32,267 bases of DNA. Origin: CAYYYG01 sp964490875 (GTDB taxonomy: Bacteria; Patescibacteriota; Microgenomatia; UBA1406; GWC2-37-13). Of the stretch, positions 1-6,866 are shown in pieces. The stretch spans positions 1 to 32,267 of the forward strand of contig CAZBEF010000013.1 of NCBI GenBank assembly GCA_964490875.1, written 5' to 3'. How positions within the stretch are numbered: position 1 is the first letter of the stretch; every line of letters begins with the position of its first letter. The notes under the pieces are model-generated. The model saw nothing but the letters and a program-made list of their open reading frames with translations, was not told the origin of the DNA and did no database searches. The position numbers were made by a program, and so were the translations under genes.

Positions 1-45
1 ATACGGAACATTTTTCTTTGTCATTCACATAGTGTAGCAATTCGC

Positions 46-75
46 TTGACAAATGAAAAGCATATTGTGTATACT
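46..75 (+). promoter_or_regulatory. Sigma70-type promoter upstream of the rho leader
   Basis: TTGACA at 46-51 and TATACT at 70-75 are separated by 18 bp. This is the best consensus promoter in the window. Transcription would begin near 82, giving a leader of roughly 385 nt before rho unless a separate small RNA ends first. Confidence 0.7.
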
Positions 76-81
76 ATGTTC

Positions 82-467
82 AGGTCCTCCTGATGAGACA
101 TGAATGAATACTTTTTCTAGACGCTATCATTCATCTAGGGTAATTTTCTGAGAAATCAGAAGAAATGAAATGTTGTGTTTCGAACCTAAAAGAAACCGCA
201 TTTCCCCGTTCCAGTAACTGGAAAAAGGTTCCTGTCTACTCATTTTGGAGGATCTTTATGTACATTCGTAATCCAATACTTACGTATTTGTGAGACTTAC
301 CTATATTATGATTGCTTAATAACGGACACGTTTTTATTTTGAATCCACCGCATAAGCGTGGAATAAAAAAAATACACGTCACCAGATATAACTTATGAAA
401 TTATCCCCACAATTCGTTTTTACTTCCGTCAAAACCTCTAATTATAATTTTTTACCCCTTATATCGT
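82..467 (+). ncRNA. Structured rho leader or independent small RNA
   Basis: This stretch has no long gene. It contains several exact hairpins: 100-107 with 127-134 (8 bp), 144-151 with 156-163 around a GAAA tetraloop (8 bp with one G-U), 209-214 with 218-223 around TAA (6 bp), and 344-362 (7 bp with one bulged C). An 11-codon ORF with a strong ribosome site lies at 258-293. A second -10-like TATAAT at 443-448 could serve rho alone. No match to SRP RNA, tmRNA or RNase P RNA motifs was seen. The whole could be a cis-regulatory leader of rho, as E. coli rho also has a regulated leader, or a free RNA; I cannot tell which. Confidence 0.4.
258..293 (+). CDS. Possible 11-aa leader peptide
   Basis: ATG at 258 opens 11 codons (MYIRNPILTYL) ending in TGA at 291-293. 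GGAGGA at 247-252 sits 5 nt upstream, one of only two strong Shine-Dalgarno sites I see in this window. The ORF lies in the leader of rho. A regulatory leader peptide is an inference from position and ribosome site; such a short ORF could be chance. Confidence 0.3.
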   Translation: MYIRNPILTYL

Positions 468-1760
468 ATGCTGCCTAAAAAAAATGCTGAAAAGGCACAA
501 ACTCCTTCTGATTCGTTAGATGTTGGTTCTCTTCTTGAAAAGTACGAAGAAAAACCTATTGTTCCGGTTGAAGAAGGCGCCAATGCCATTGAACCAGTTT
601 CCGCAGAACCTGTTATCGGAGACAAATTGAAAGAAGATCTAAAAATTAGCTATCCGGCAAAAGGAATTCTGGACATCACATTTGGTGGCTATGGATTCTT
701 ACGACAAGATTATGCTATCAATCCAGATCGAGACATCTATGTCTCAACCTCCCAGATTCGCCGCTTCTGGCTTCGCCGCGGTGATGAGGTTGAAGGATTG
801 GCACGACCTCCTAAGGAGGGCGAACGCTTTCATTCTTTGCTTTTAATCAAAAAGATTAATGGTGAAGAACTTACCGAAGAACAAAGCCGAACACGCAAGC
901 ACTTCGACGACCTCACTTCTCTGCATCCGAACAAGCAGATTAAAATGGAAACAAAACCAGACGTTTTATCAATGCGAATCATCGATTTAGTATCGCCAAT
1001 CGGCTTTGGACAGCGCGCTCTTATCGTTTCCCAGCCTAAGGCCGGTAAAACAACATTCCTAAAGGAGATGGCCCAGGCAATTAGCGTGAACTTTCCAAAA
1101 GCTAAGTTAATGGCAATTCTTATCGGAGAGCGTCCGGAAGAAGTTACCGAGCTCAAGAGGTTTGTAAAAGGTGAAACAGCCGCCTCGCACTTTGATGAAT
1201 CGCCGCGCCAGCAGGTTAAAGTGGCAAATTTAGCGTTAGACAGGGCCAAACGGTTAGTTGAACGCGGCCATGATGTTGTCATTCTGCTAGATTCTATTAC
1301 CCGGTTAGCCCGCGCATTCAATCTTTCCGTAACCGGCTCAGGCCGAACATTATCAGGCGGATTCGATCCATCAGCTTTGTATCCAGCCAAAAAGTTTTTA
1401 GGCGCCGCCCGAAACTGTGAAGAAGGCGGAAGCTTAACCATCATAGGCACCGCGCTTGTCGGTACGGAATCACGCATGGATGATCTGATTTATGAAGAGT
1501 TCAAAGGTACGGGCAACATGGAAGTCCACCTGGATCGCAAGTTCGCCGACAGACGGATCTTCCCAGCTATTGATGTTGAAAAGTCCGGCACCCGGAAAGA
1601 AGAACTTTTGTTTGACGAGTCAATCTATAAGAAGGTTATTACGCTCCGCCGAATGTTAAGCCTGTTAAGCGGCGAAGAACGGATTACCGCCCTTATCGAT
1701 AAGCTTACCAAAACAAAAAGCAATCAGGAATTCCTGGATATGCTAAGCGTCGGAAAGTAA
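468..1760 (+). CDS. rho: Transcription termination factor Rho
   Basis: Hexameric RNA-dependent ATPase/helicase that terminates transcription at Rho-dependent sites in the cytoplasm. The 430-residue length is close to E. coli Rho. After a charged, low-complexity N-terminal 60 residues comes the cold-shock-type RNA-binding domain (about 66-130, with GYGFLR). The ATPase core has Walker A QPKAGKTT (189-196), Walker B VVILLD (270-275), and the family-typical SGRTLSGGFDP, GTALVGTESRMDD and FADRRIFPAID stretches. The start at 468 has no Shine-Dalgarno site; a TATAAT at 443-448 would give a very short leader, while the promoter at 46-75 would give a long structured one. A membrane-protein gene follows 7 nt after the stop and is probably co-transcribed. 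Confidence 0.97.
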   Translation: MLPKKNAEKAQTPSDSLDVGSLLEKYEEKPIVPVEEGANAIEPVSAEPVIGDKLKEDLKISYPAKGILDITFGGYGFLRQDYAINPDRDIYVSTSQIRRFWLRRGDEVEGLARPPKEGERFHSLLLIKKINGEELTEEQSRTRKHFDDLTSLHPNKQIKMETKPDVLSMRIIDLVSPIGFGQRALIVSQPKAGKTTFLKEMAQAISVNFPKAKLMAILIGERPEEVTELKRFVKGETAASHFDESPRQQVKVANLALDRAKRLVERGHDVVILLDSITRLARAFNLSVTGSGRTLSGGFDPSALYPAKKFLGAARNCEEGGSLTIIGTALVGTESRMDDLIYEEFKGTGNMEVHLDRKFADRRIFPAIDVEKSGTRKEELLFDESIYKKVITLRRMLSLLSGEERITALIDKLTKTKSNQEFLDMLSVGK

Positions 1761-1767
1761 CCATTCT

Positions 1768-2685
1768 ATGCGGATTATCATACCGTCCGTATTTATTCTC
1801 TCTGCGCTGTACGTATTTCTATTGTTTGGCTTGCCGCTTGTCGGTATATTTCTGCCATTCCCGTTTATTCGGGAAGCCAATCCGTATAATCCCTGGTATT
1901 TTTCAGCCTTACTGCATGTACTTCCTTTAATCGGCATTCTTCTTTCTTATATCTTATTTCTTATCTCAAATATATTCGTGCTCTATTTTCCCAAGCGAAA
2001 TATTTCCCAAAAATTTCTGCGAATTTATAAACCATTTGAACCGGTACATGCATTCACCATTCTTTTGTCCATGCCGTTCCTGTTCCCTCTTGGGTTTTTT
2101 ATTGTTTCAGCTTTAGTTATGAAGTCTGTTATTGCATTCGGACATATGCAGATTGTTTTAGGGATTTTCTTATGGATAATCTGGTTTCGAAAACGGACGT
2201 TTATTTTCAGCCGAATTGTCGCCATTGTTGCCATAGTGATTGCCTTGTCGGGCGTCTTTTTCTTCGGGAAAGAAAGTATGGTGGAGTTTTATCCGAAAGT
2301 TCGAGGGAATTTCCCTCTGAATAATAAGGATGGTGTTTATATGATAAATTACGATGGTGATTACTGGCTCACGTATTATCTTCCAGAGCAGTATTGCTGG
2401 AATAAGAATGCAGAAGGAGGAAAGCTGGAGAAGGTATGCAAGGTTAATCTGGTGAAGCATGGAAATACGGCAATTGTTGAAGCTCCGACAGATCTGAAGA
2501 AGTATCTGGATAAGCTGGTCAACGTCTCGGGAAGTTTTGTGCCGGTTTTGCCGCCAATTGGGCCGGGTAAAGAGTATCGGCAGTTTTGTATAACAAAGCC
2601 AAAGAGGGTTTGTTCCGATAGTAAAGGCCCAGGTGTATGGTATTTTTCTCCTTTAAAGCTGCAGTCAATAAAATTAGCTCATTAA
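1768..2685 (+). CDS. Polytopic membrane protein with C-terminal soluble domain, unknown function
   Basis: I do not recognise a family. The N-terminal ~165 residues are very hydrophobic and hold about five membrane segments (near 5-28, 45-70, 92-112, 113-135 and 145-165). The last ~135 residues are soluble, contain four Cys, and include a beta-rich stretch (KYLDKLVNVSGSFVPV) that resembles an OB-fold strand pattern. It starts 7 nt after rho, so it is likely translated from the rho mRNA, but nothing ties it functionally to termination. The C-terminal domain is predicted to be outside the membrane, where its Cys could form disulfides; this is an inference. Confidence 0.75.
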   Translation: MRIIIPSVFILSALYVFLLFGLPLVGIFLPFPFIREANPYNPWYFSALLHVLPLIGILLSYILFLISNIFVLYFPKRNISQKFLRIYKPFEPVHAFTILLSMPFLFPLGFFIVSALVMKSVIAFGHMQIVLGIFLWIIWFRKRTFIFSRIVAIVAIVIALSGVFFFGKESMVEFYPKVRGNFPLNNKDGVYMINYDGDYWLTYYLPEQYCWNKNAEGGKLEKVCKVNLVKHGNTAIVEAPTDLKKYLDKLVNVSGSFVPVLPPIGPGKEYRQFCITKPKRVCSDSKGPGVWYFSPLKLQSIKLAH

Positions 2686-2694
2686 GATCTTTCT

Positions 2695-2925
2695 TTTGTC
2701 ATTACGTCGTTGCGAGCGAAGCAATCTCATTAATTGAGAATGTAGAAAATCTGGTAGATTCTGCCAGATTTTTACGTCGCTTGATACCGCGTTTTTCGGG
2801 GCACCGACACCCTCTGATGAGGGGCACCCTCGGTGACACCCTCAAAACGGGTATCTTCGCTCCTAACCTGCTTGCTCCGCGAAGTTTTAACGAAGCGAGG
2901 CCACCTACCAGATTTTCACTATAAA
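2695..2925. repeat. REP-like palindromic intergenic DNA
   Basis: The stretch between 2686 and 3043 holds no credible gene. It contains a GCGAGCGAAGCAATCTC element near 2712, of the kind common in intergenic repeat families. A nested inverted repeat spans 2784-2854: outer arms ATACCGCGTTTT and AAAACGGGTAT, inner arms CACCGA and TCGGTG, and a core CCCTC-TGAT-GAGGG. AATCTGG/CCAGATT arms lie at about 2748-2770. It may form a large stem in RNA or a cruciform. An open frame runs through it (2637-2924) but its composition follows the repeats, so I do not call it. Confidence 0.5.
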
Positions 2926-2957
2926 TACAAAATTTTCTATCTGGTTAAGGATATAAG

Positions 2958-3010
2958 TTGATAATCTTGCGGGAAATCGTGTACTATACTCTATAGGGGT
3001 ATGGAGTATA
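2958..3010 (+). promoter_or_regulatory. Promoter and CsoR-type operator for the downstream repressor
   Basis: TATACTC at 2985-2991 and GAGTATA at 3004-3010 form a perfect 7-bp inverted repeat around a G-rich core (TATAGGGGTATG). The core closely resembles the TATAGGGGTATGG part of CsoR copper operators as I recall them. It overlaps the likely -10 (TATACT 2985-2990 or TACTAT 2982-2987), with TTGATA at 2958-2963 as a possible -35. Binding here would block transcription, so the gene at 3044 is probably autoregulated. Confidence 0.6.
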
Positions 3011-3043
3011 TATCCACAGAATATACAAGTTATACACAAAATT

Positions 3044-3274
3044 ATGGATAAAGTTGAAAAAAGAGTGAATAGAATAATTGGCCAGCTTCGGGGAATTGAG
3101 AAAATGACCCATCAAAAACGCACTGTTGAAGAAATTCTGCAACAGATTTCTGCGGTAAAAAAGGCAATCGACGGGCTTACAAAGGAGCTTGTCATATCTG
3201 ATATTCAGAGTTATGTCCCTTTGGATAAATTGAAGGAAGTAGAAAAAATGGTCGAGCGGGCAATTAATTTGTGA
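3044..3274 (+). CDS. CsoR/RcnR/FrmR-family repressor lacking canonical metal ligands
   Basis: Small all-alpha DNA-binding repressor of the DUF156 family, 76 residues. The family signature is clear: RVNRIIGQLRGIEKM (8-21) and EEILQQISAVKKAIDGL (29-45). In copper sensors the ligands are Cys-His-Cys. By alignment to B. subtilis CsoR from memory these positions are Val28, Asp53 and Tyr57, and the protein has no Cys at all. It therefore should not sense Cu(I) or react with formaldehyde or persulfide in the usual way. The operator-like palindrome just upstream suggests it controls itself and possibly trxB downstream. The start is the first ATG in frame; no Shine-Dalgarno site precedes it, and a TATACA 7 nt upstream could allow a leaderless mRNA. 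Confidence 0.85.
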   Translation: MDKVEKRVNRIIGQLRGIEKMTHQKRTVEEILQQISAVKKAIDGLTKELVISDIQSYVPLDKLKEVEKMVERAINL

Positions 3275-3282
3275 TATGTTTT

Positions 3283-3370
3283 ATGTCATGCTGAGTGAAA
3301 TCGCGTCAAACGCGATGAAACGAAGCATTTAGTGTTTTCGGGATCTTTCGCTATACACTCAGGATGACAT
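3283..3370. repeat. REP-like long palindrome
   Basis: Outer arms at 3283-3297 (ATGTCATGCTGAGTG) and 3356-3370 (CACTCAGGATGACAT) are complementary at 14 of 15 positions. Inside lies a second perfect hairpin, ATCGCGT-CAA-ACGCGAT at 3300-3316. The GTCATxCTGAG ends are typical of dispersed intergenic repeats. It separates the csoR-like gene from trxB and may act as a processing or termination structure, but it has no U-tract. Confidence 0.65.
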
Positions 3371-3405
3371 ATCTATGAATTTTATTCATGTATGTCAATT
3401 CTCCC

Positions 3406-3434
3406 TCGACAAAAGTTTAATATTTTTTTATACT
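3406..3434 (+). promoter_or_regulatory. Promoter of trxB
   Basis: TCGACA (3406-3411) and TATACT (3429-3434) are spaced 17 bp. The ATG begins 8 nt after the -10, so transcription would start at or next to the A of the start codon, giving a leaderless message. Confidence 0.7.
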
Positions 3435-3442
3435 AGAATGCT

Positions 3443-4477
3443 ATGTCTGAAACTATAGAAAATGTAATCATTATCGGCGGCGGGCCGGCTGGTTTGGCTG
3501 CTGCAATTTATAATGCGCGGGCGAATCTGAATCCGCTGGTTTTTGCCGGTTCCCCTGCAGGCGGCCAGCTCACGTTAACAACCGAGGTTGAAAATTTCCC
3601 CGGCTATGAATCCATAATGGGTCCGGAACTTATTATAAAAATGAGAAAGCATGCCGAGAAATTTGGCACCAGAATACTGGATCATAATATAACGAAAGTT
3701 GACTTTTCAGCATCACCATTCACCATTTCAACATTTGAAAAAACATATAAGTCAAAGGCTGTACTTATTGCAACCGGAGCTAAGGCGTTATGGCTTGGTC
3801 TTGAATCTGAGACCAGATTGCGAGGCAAGGGAGTCTCGGCTTGTGCAACCTGCGACGGATTTTTCTTCAGAAATAAAGTAGTGGCAATTGTCGGCGGCGG
3901 CGATACGGCGATGGAAGAAGCTCTTACTCTCACCAAATTCGCCACAAAAGTATATCTGATTCACCGGCGCGACACCTTCCGCGCTTCTAAAATCATGCAG
4001 GACCGGGTGAAGAATCATCCAAAAATTGAGCTGGTTTTGAATGCTGCCATATCTGAAGTAATGGGAACGATGAAGGTTGAAGGACTTAAGATCACTAAAG
4101 TTTCTCAAAACCACCTGGATTCTTCGGCTTTGCCTCAGAATGACATTCAAGAACTAAAAGTAGATGGTTTGTTTGTTGCGATTGGGCATAAGCCGGATAC
4201 GGAATTATTTAAAGATCAGATTAATCTAGATAAGAAAGGGTATATCGTGACGTTCAATCAGTTGGCGGAGCAATATCTCCGGGATGAAAAAAGTGTTTCT
4301 GAAGAGGTTATTAAGCGAATTCGTAGCACTTCTCCTCATTATAGTTATAGTACTTCTATACCAGGTGTCTTTGCGGCTGGAGACTGTGTAGACCATCAGT
4401 ATCGTCAAGCTATCACGGCTGCGGGAATGGGCGTAGGCGCTGCGCTTGAGGTTGAACGGTATCTGGAGACTTTATAG
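3443..4477 (+). CDS. trxB: Thioredoxin reductase (NADPH, FAD)
   Basis: Flavoenzyme that reduces thioredoxin with NADPH in the cytoplasm. Visible motifs: FAD-binding GGGPAG (12-17), redox CATC (134-137), NADPH-binding GGGDTA (151-156) and HRRDTFR (174-180), and the C-terminal FAD motif GVFAAGDCVD (308-317). At 344 residues it is about 25-30 longer than usual. The excess is an insert near 272-300, between the GYIVT strand and the IPGVFAAGD motif, where most family members go directly from one to the other. The start at 3443 fits both the family N-terminus and the promoter 8 nt upstream. It stands alone between a palindromic repeat and a convergent gene. Confidence 0.95.
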   Translation: MSETIENVIIIGGGPAGLAAAIYNARANLNPLVFAGSPAGGQLTLTTEVENFPGYESIMGPELIIKMRKHAEKFGTRILDHNITKVDFSASPFTISTFEKTYKSKAVLIATGAKALWLGLESETRLRGKGVSACATCDGFFFRNKVVAIVGGGDTAMEEALTLTKFATKVYLIHRRDTFRASKIMQDRVKNHPKIELVLNAAISEVMGTMKVEGLKITKVSQNHLDSSALPQNDIQELKVDGLFVAIGHKPDTELFKDQINLDKKGYIVTFNQLAEQYLRDEKSVSEEVIKRIRSTSPHYSYSTSIPGVFAAGDCVDHQYRQAITAAGMGVGAALEVERYLETL

Positions 4478-4502
4478 TATCTTAGGCTGCTTTTTCTTAA
4501 TC

Positions 4503-5132
4503 CTATATAAAAGGGTTTTCTAATCGTGGAGGCTCTTGAATCAGATTGTCAAGATCAGGAGGTGTCTGTAAAGTTTCAGCAAGAGCTAATTTAAGTAATC
4601 TACCTTTTAAAACTCCAGATGCTTCTGTTCCATATATACGATAATTTCTTCTGGCAAAAATTGGAGCATTTGCCCTAAGAAATGACATGAGTTGTTCTTT
4701 CTTCCCTAGTTCTTCCAATACTAATGCGTATAGTTCTGTATCTCCTAATTGGTTAGGTCCAAATCTTAGCTCATGAATTATTTCATTATTTGTTACGTCA
4801 TGTTTGTTTACAAAATCCCTAAAATCTGCTTCACTTAGTTTTCCGATATCAACTCTTTTCTGGTTTCCATTTGGTTCACTTTTTGGATCAGAATATCCAT
4901 ATGTTTGTAATTTATAGTAGAAATCAACAGTATCATCATCAGGCGGTTCGATATTAGCGTGAGTGCTAAATGCGACTAAACGTTGTTTAGTAAGAGCGAA
5001 ATCTTTTGGAGGGATAAATTTACCTTCTGCTCTTTTTAAAGCTGCTTCAATCGAATCCGTGAAAGGATGAGAAGGTGGAGCTGCAGCTAATTCTTGATGC
5101 CCTTGGTCACCTGGTGCTTCTGCCAATGCCAT
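4503..5132 (-). CDS. Hypothetical protein, 209 aa
   Basis: I recognise no family. The N-terminal ~25 residues are Ala/Pro-rich and probably disordered; the rest is mixed and charged, soluble, without a signal peptide or membrane segment. One internal stretch (LGDTELYALVLEELGKKEQLMSFLRA, about 130-155, shown in part) is likely helical. It is convergent with trxB (25 nt between stops) and lies downstream of the zincin on the same strand. It has its own very good promoter, with the -10 ending 9 nt before the ATG, so it is probably transcribed separately as a leaderless mRNA. Confidence 0.75.
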   Translation of the reverse strand: MALAEAPGDQGHQELAAAPPSHPFTDSIEAALKRAEGKFIPPKDFALTKQRLVAFSTHANIEPPDDDTVDFYYKLQTYGYSDPKSEPNGNQKRVDIGKLSEADFRDFVNKHDVTNNEIIHELRFGPNQLGDTELYALVLEELGKKEQLMSFLRANAPIFARRNYRIYGTEASGVLKGRLLKLALAETLQTPPDLDNLIQEPPRLENPFI

Positions 5133-5141
5133 ATGGACCGT

Positions 5142-5170
5142 ATTATAGCTAAATAAGAGCTTCTTGTAAA
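5142..5170 (-). promoter_or_regulatory. Promoter of the 209-aa gene
   Basis: On the minus strand TTTACA (5170-5165) and TATAAT (5147-5142) are spaced 17 bp. The ATG at 5132 follows 9 nt later, implying a leaderless or near-leaderless transcript. Confidence 0.7.
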
Positions 5171-5208
5171 GCTAAAGCATCATTAGATGAGTGGAATTTC
5201 GTTCGGAA

Positions 5209-6777
5209 TTATTTTACGACATAAGGGGCATATAAAGGTTCAGTAAGAGAACTTTTTTCTATACTTTCTACCACCGCACCAGAATCCACATCAGTGTGAT
5301 TGAATACAACAAAATTGATGTCGTTACTTCCCGGATGTAGAAGATACTGCAGATCGGCTGGAGTACGGCACACTTGAGTCATTCCTGTTGTATTTAACCC
5401 TCCTGCATATACTTCATATTGATCGGGATGAGTTGATTTTATTATCGGAATTTCATTGCCATACCAATTATAACTCTCCAGGGCTGCGTATCTGAATCCA
5501 TGTGCAGCCAAAGGTATTCGTTCATCTGGTTTCCATTTGGTAAGTTTCTCTTGTAATTTGGAACGGACAGCATCCATATACGGCCTGTCATCGCCTCCCG
5601 GTGGTACGAATACTCGGGCCAAATAATGTGCGTAAATATCCGGGAATGACTGATTGGGGAATAACGTATTCAGATAGTCGGTAAGCGAGCCATCAGCATT
5701 ACATATTGGAGGCAGTTTATTTAGGTTTCTTATGAAAGTATCAAATGAATCGTTGTTAGCTTTTATAAGATCCAAGTACAGTAGATAGTGCTCATAACCT
5801 GCTTTAGGATCTTTTCTGGTTCCTTGAAGTGCCAGGTTTGAGTTTACAAAAAAAGCTTCTGCCCAAGTTTCCTCTTCTTTAATCAGCGGGTTTTCAGTTT
5901 GCGGAGTCGCCCAATGTGTGGCTTTTATTTCAGGATCATGAATCATTAAATAACCCACCGCATGAGCCATAGCTTCTTCGCCTTTAGGGGTTACACCGGT
6001 TGAATTGAATAAGGCATGAACCATCTCATGAGCAGGTACAAATATACGCATATAGTCGCTACTTCTTTTTAAATCGATATTATCTACAAGTATGTGATTC
6101 ATTGATTGACTAGCAAGCGCAATGAAGATATCATCGCCATTTATAGCTTTTCCACAAGTACTTTCTTGTTTGCTGCCAGTTACACCTCCGATTTCTTTAA
6201 GATATGCATATAAGAATTGTTTTGGTATTTTTTCGAATCCAGCATTTTTAAATTTATTGATAATGTCGCGAAGTGGGTCGGCTACTTGTCGTGTAAATTC
6301 TTGAGTTTTAAATGTCCAACTACTATTTCCATACTGATACCAGCTTGCATTCATAGTGTCGGCTTCGGGTTCATTTGTTGGTTTTGGAGCAATTACATTA
6401 TCTTTTCCAACAGGTACAACTAATTCATATTCATAGTTATTGGGATCTTGTTCACTCGGATTGGCATAATGACGCCATAAGTATACGATTTCTCCGTTCT
6501 CGTAATAAGTTCCATCTCCATACTGATTCTTAGTTTCTTCGGATATAGTATCGCGAAATAGTTTCCAACTTCCCTGGACAATTTCAGAGTTTTCTTTATT
6601 TAATACTTTACTTCCCCTTTTCCGCCAGTCGAATATACTTCTTTCAGATTGTTGAGTTGAAGAAAAAGCCGGTGAAATCGCTTGTAAGGTAGGGTTTGCA
6701 GCAGCCAATAGGGCACCGTCTCTAGAGTATTTTAGAAGATCCCGGCGGTTTAAGCGTTGTTGAAATAATTCGTTCAT
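5209..6777 (-). CDS. Putative Tat-exported zinc metallopeptidase (HEXXH zincin)
   Basis: A 522-residue protein with HEMVH at 250-254, the zinc-binding and catalytic motif of zincin peptidases. Third-ligand candidates are Glu267/268 (GEEAMAHAVGY) and Glu301-307 (EEETWAEAF), which would fit a gluzincin-like arrangement. The N-terminus NRRDLLK (10-16) followed by a small-residue stretch to about 36 matches a twin-arginine signal with Leu for Phe, so export in folded form is likely; the hydrophobic part is weak, as is common for Tat signals. I cannot assign a MEROPS family. The promoter region is shared with the divergent murD gene. The 209-aa gene follows 76 nt downstream but has its own promoter. 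Confidence 0.75.
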   Translation of the reverse strand: MNELFQQRLNRRDLLKYSRDGALLAAANPTLQAISPAFSSTQQSERSIFDWRKRGSKVLNKENSEIVQGSWKLFRDTISEETKNQYGDGTYYENGEIVYLWRHYANPSEQDPNNYEYELVVPVGKDNVIAPKPTNEPEADTMNASWYQYGNSSWTFKTQEFTRQVADPLRDIINKFKNAGFEKIPKQFLYAYLKEIGGVTGSKQESTCGKAINGDDIFIALASQSMNHILVDNIDLKRSSDYMRIFVPAHEMVHALFNSTGVTPKGEEAMAHAVGYLMIHDPEIKATHWATPQTENPLIKEEETWAEAFFVNSNLALQGTRKDPKAGYEHYLLYLDLIKANNDSFDTFIRNLNKLPPICNADGSLTDYLNTLFPNQSFPDIYAHYLARVFVPPGGDDRPYMDAVRSKLQEKLTKWKPDERIPLAAHGFRYAALESYNWYGNEIPIIKSTHPDQYEVYAGGLNTTGMTQVCRTPADLQYLLHPGSNDINFVVFNHTDVDSGAVVESIEKSSLTEPLYAPYVVK

Positions 6778-6793
6778 AATAAATTAAGTTTAT

Positions 6794-6822
6794 ATTATAA
6801 AATCAGATTTGAATGTAAGTAA
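6794..6822 (-). promoter_or_regulatory. Promoter of the zincin gene
   Basis: Minus-strand TATAAT at 6799-6794 lies 16 nt before the ATG at 6777. A weak -35 (TTACTT, 6822-6817) is 17 bp upstream. It overlaps the divergent murD promoter. Confidence 0.45.
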
Positions 6823-6836
6823 ATAATGTGTATAAT
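6809..6836 (+). promoter_or_regulatory. Promoter of murD
   Basis: TTGAAT (6809-6814) and TATAAT (6831-6836) are spaced 16 bp. The -10 overlaps the upstream in-frame GTG at 6828, which argues that translation begins at the ATG at 6867. Confidence 0.55.
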
Positions 6837-6866
6837 ATATCCTATAGTTACTTAAAAGTCAATTCT

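Noticed and set aside
88..134. CTGATGAG motif resembling a hammerhead ribozyme core
   Set aside because: The matching GAAA strand and third stem are not found at the right places.
830..1477. Long minus-strand frame inside rho
   Set aside because: It is a shadow of the strongly conserved rho coding sequence and has no promoter, signal or family features of its own.
2637..2924. Open frame of 95 codons overlapping the end of the membrane-protein gene
   Set aside because: It runs through the palindromic REP-like DNA, overlaps the upstream gene out of frame, and has low-complexity repeat-derived residues.
6828..6866. Upstream GTG start for MurD
   Set aside because: The GTG overlaps the -10 box of the murD promoter, so it would not be in the mRNA.
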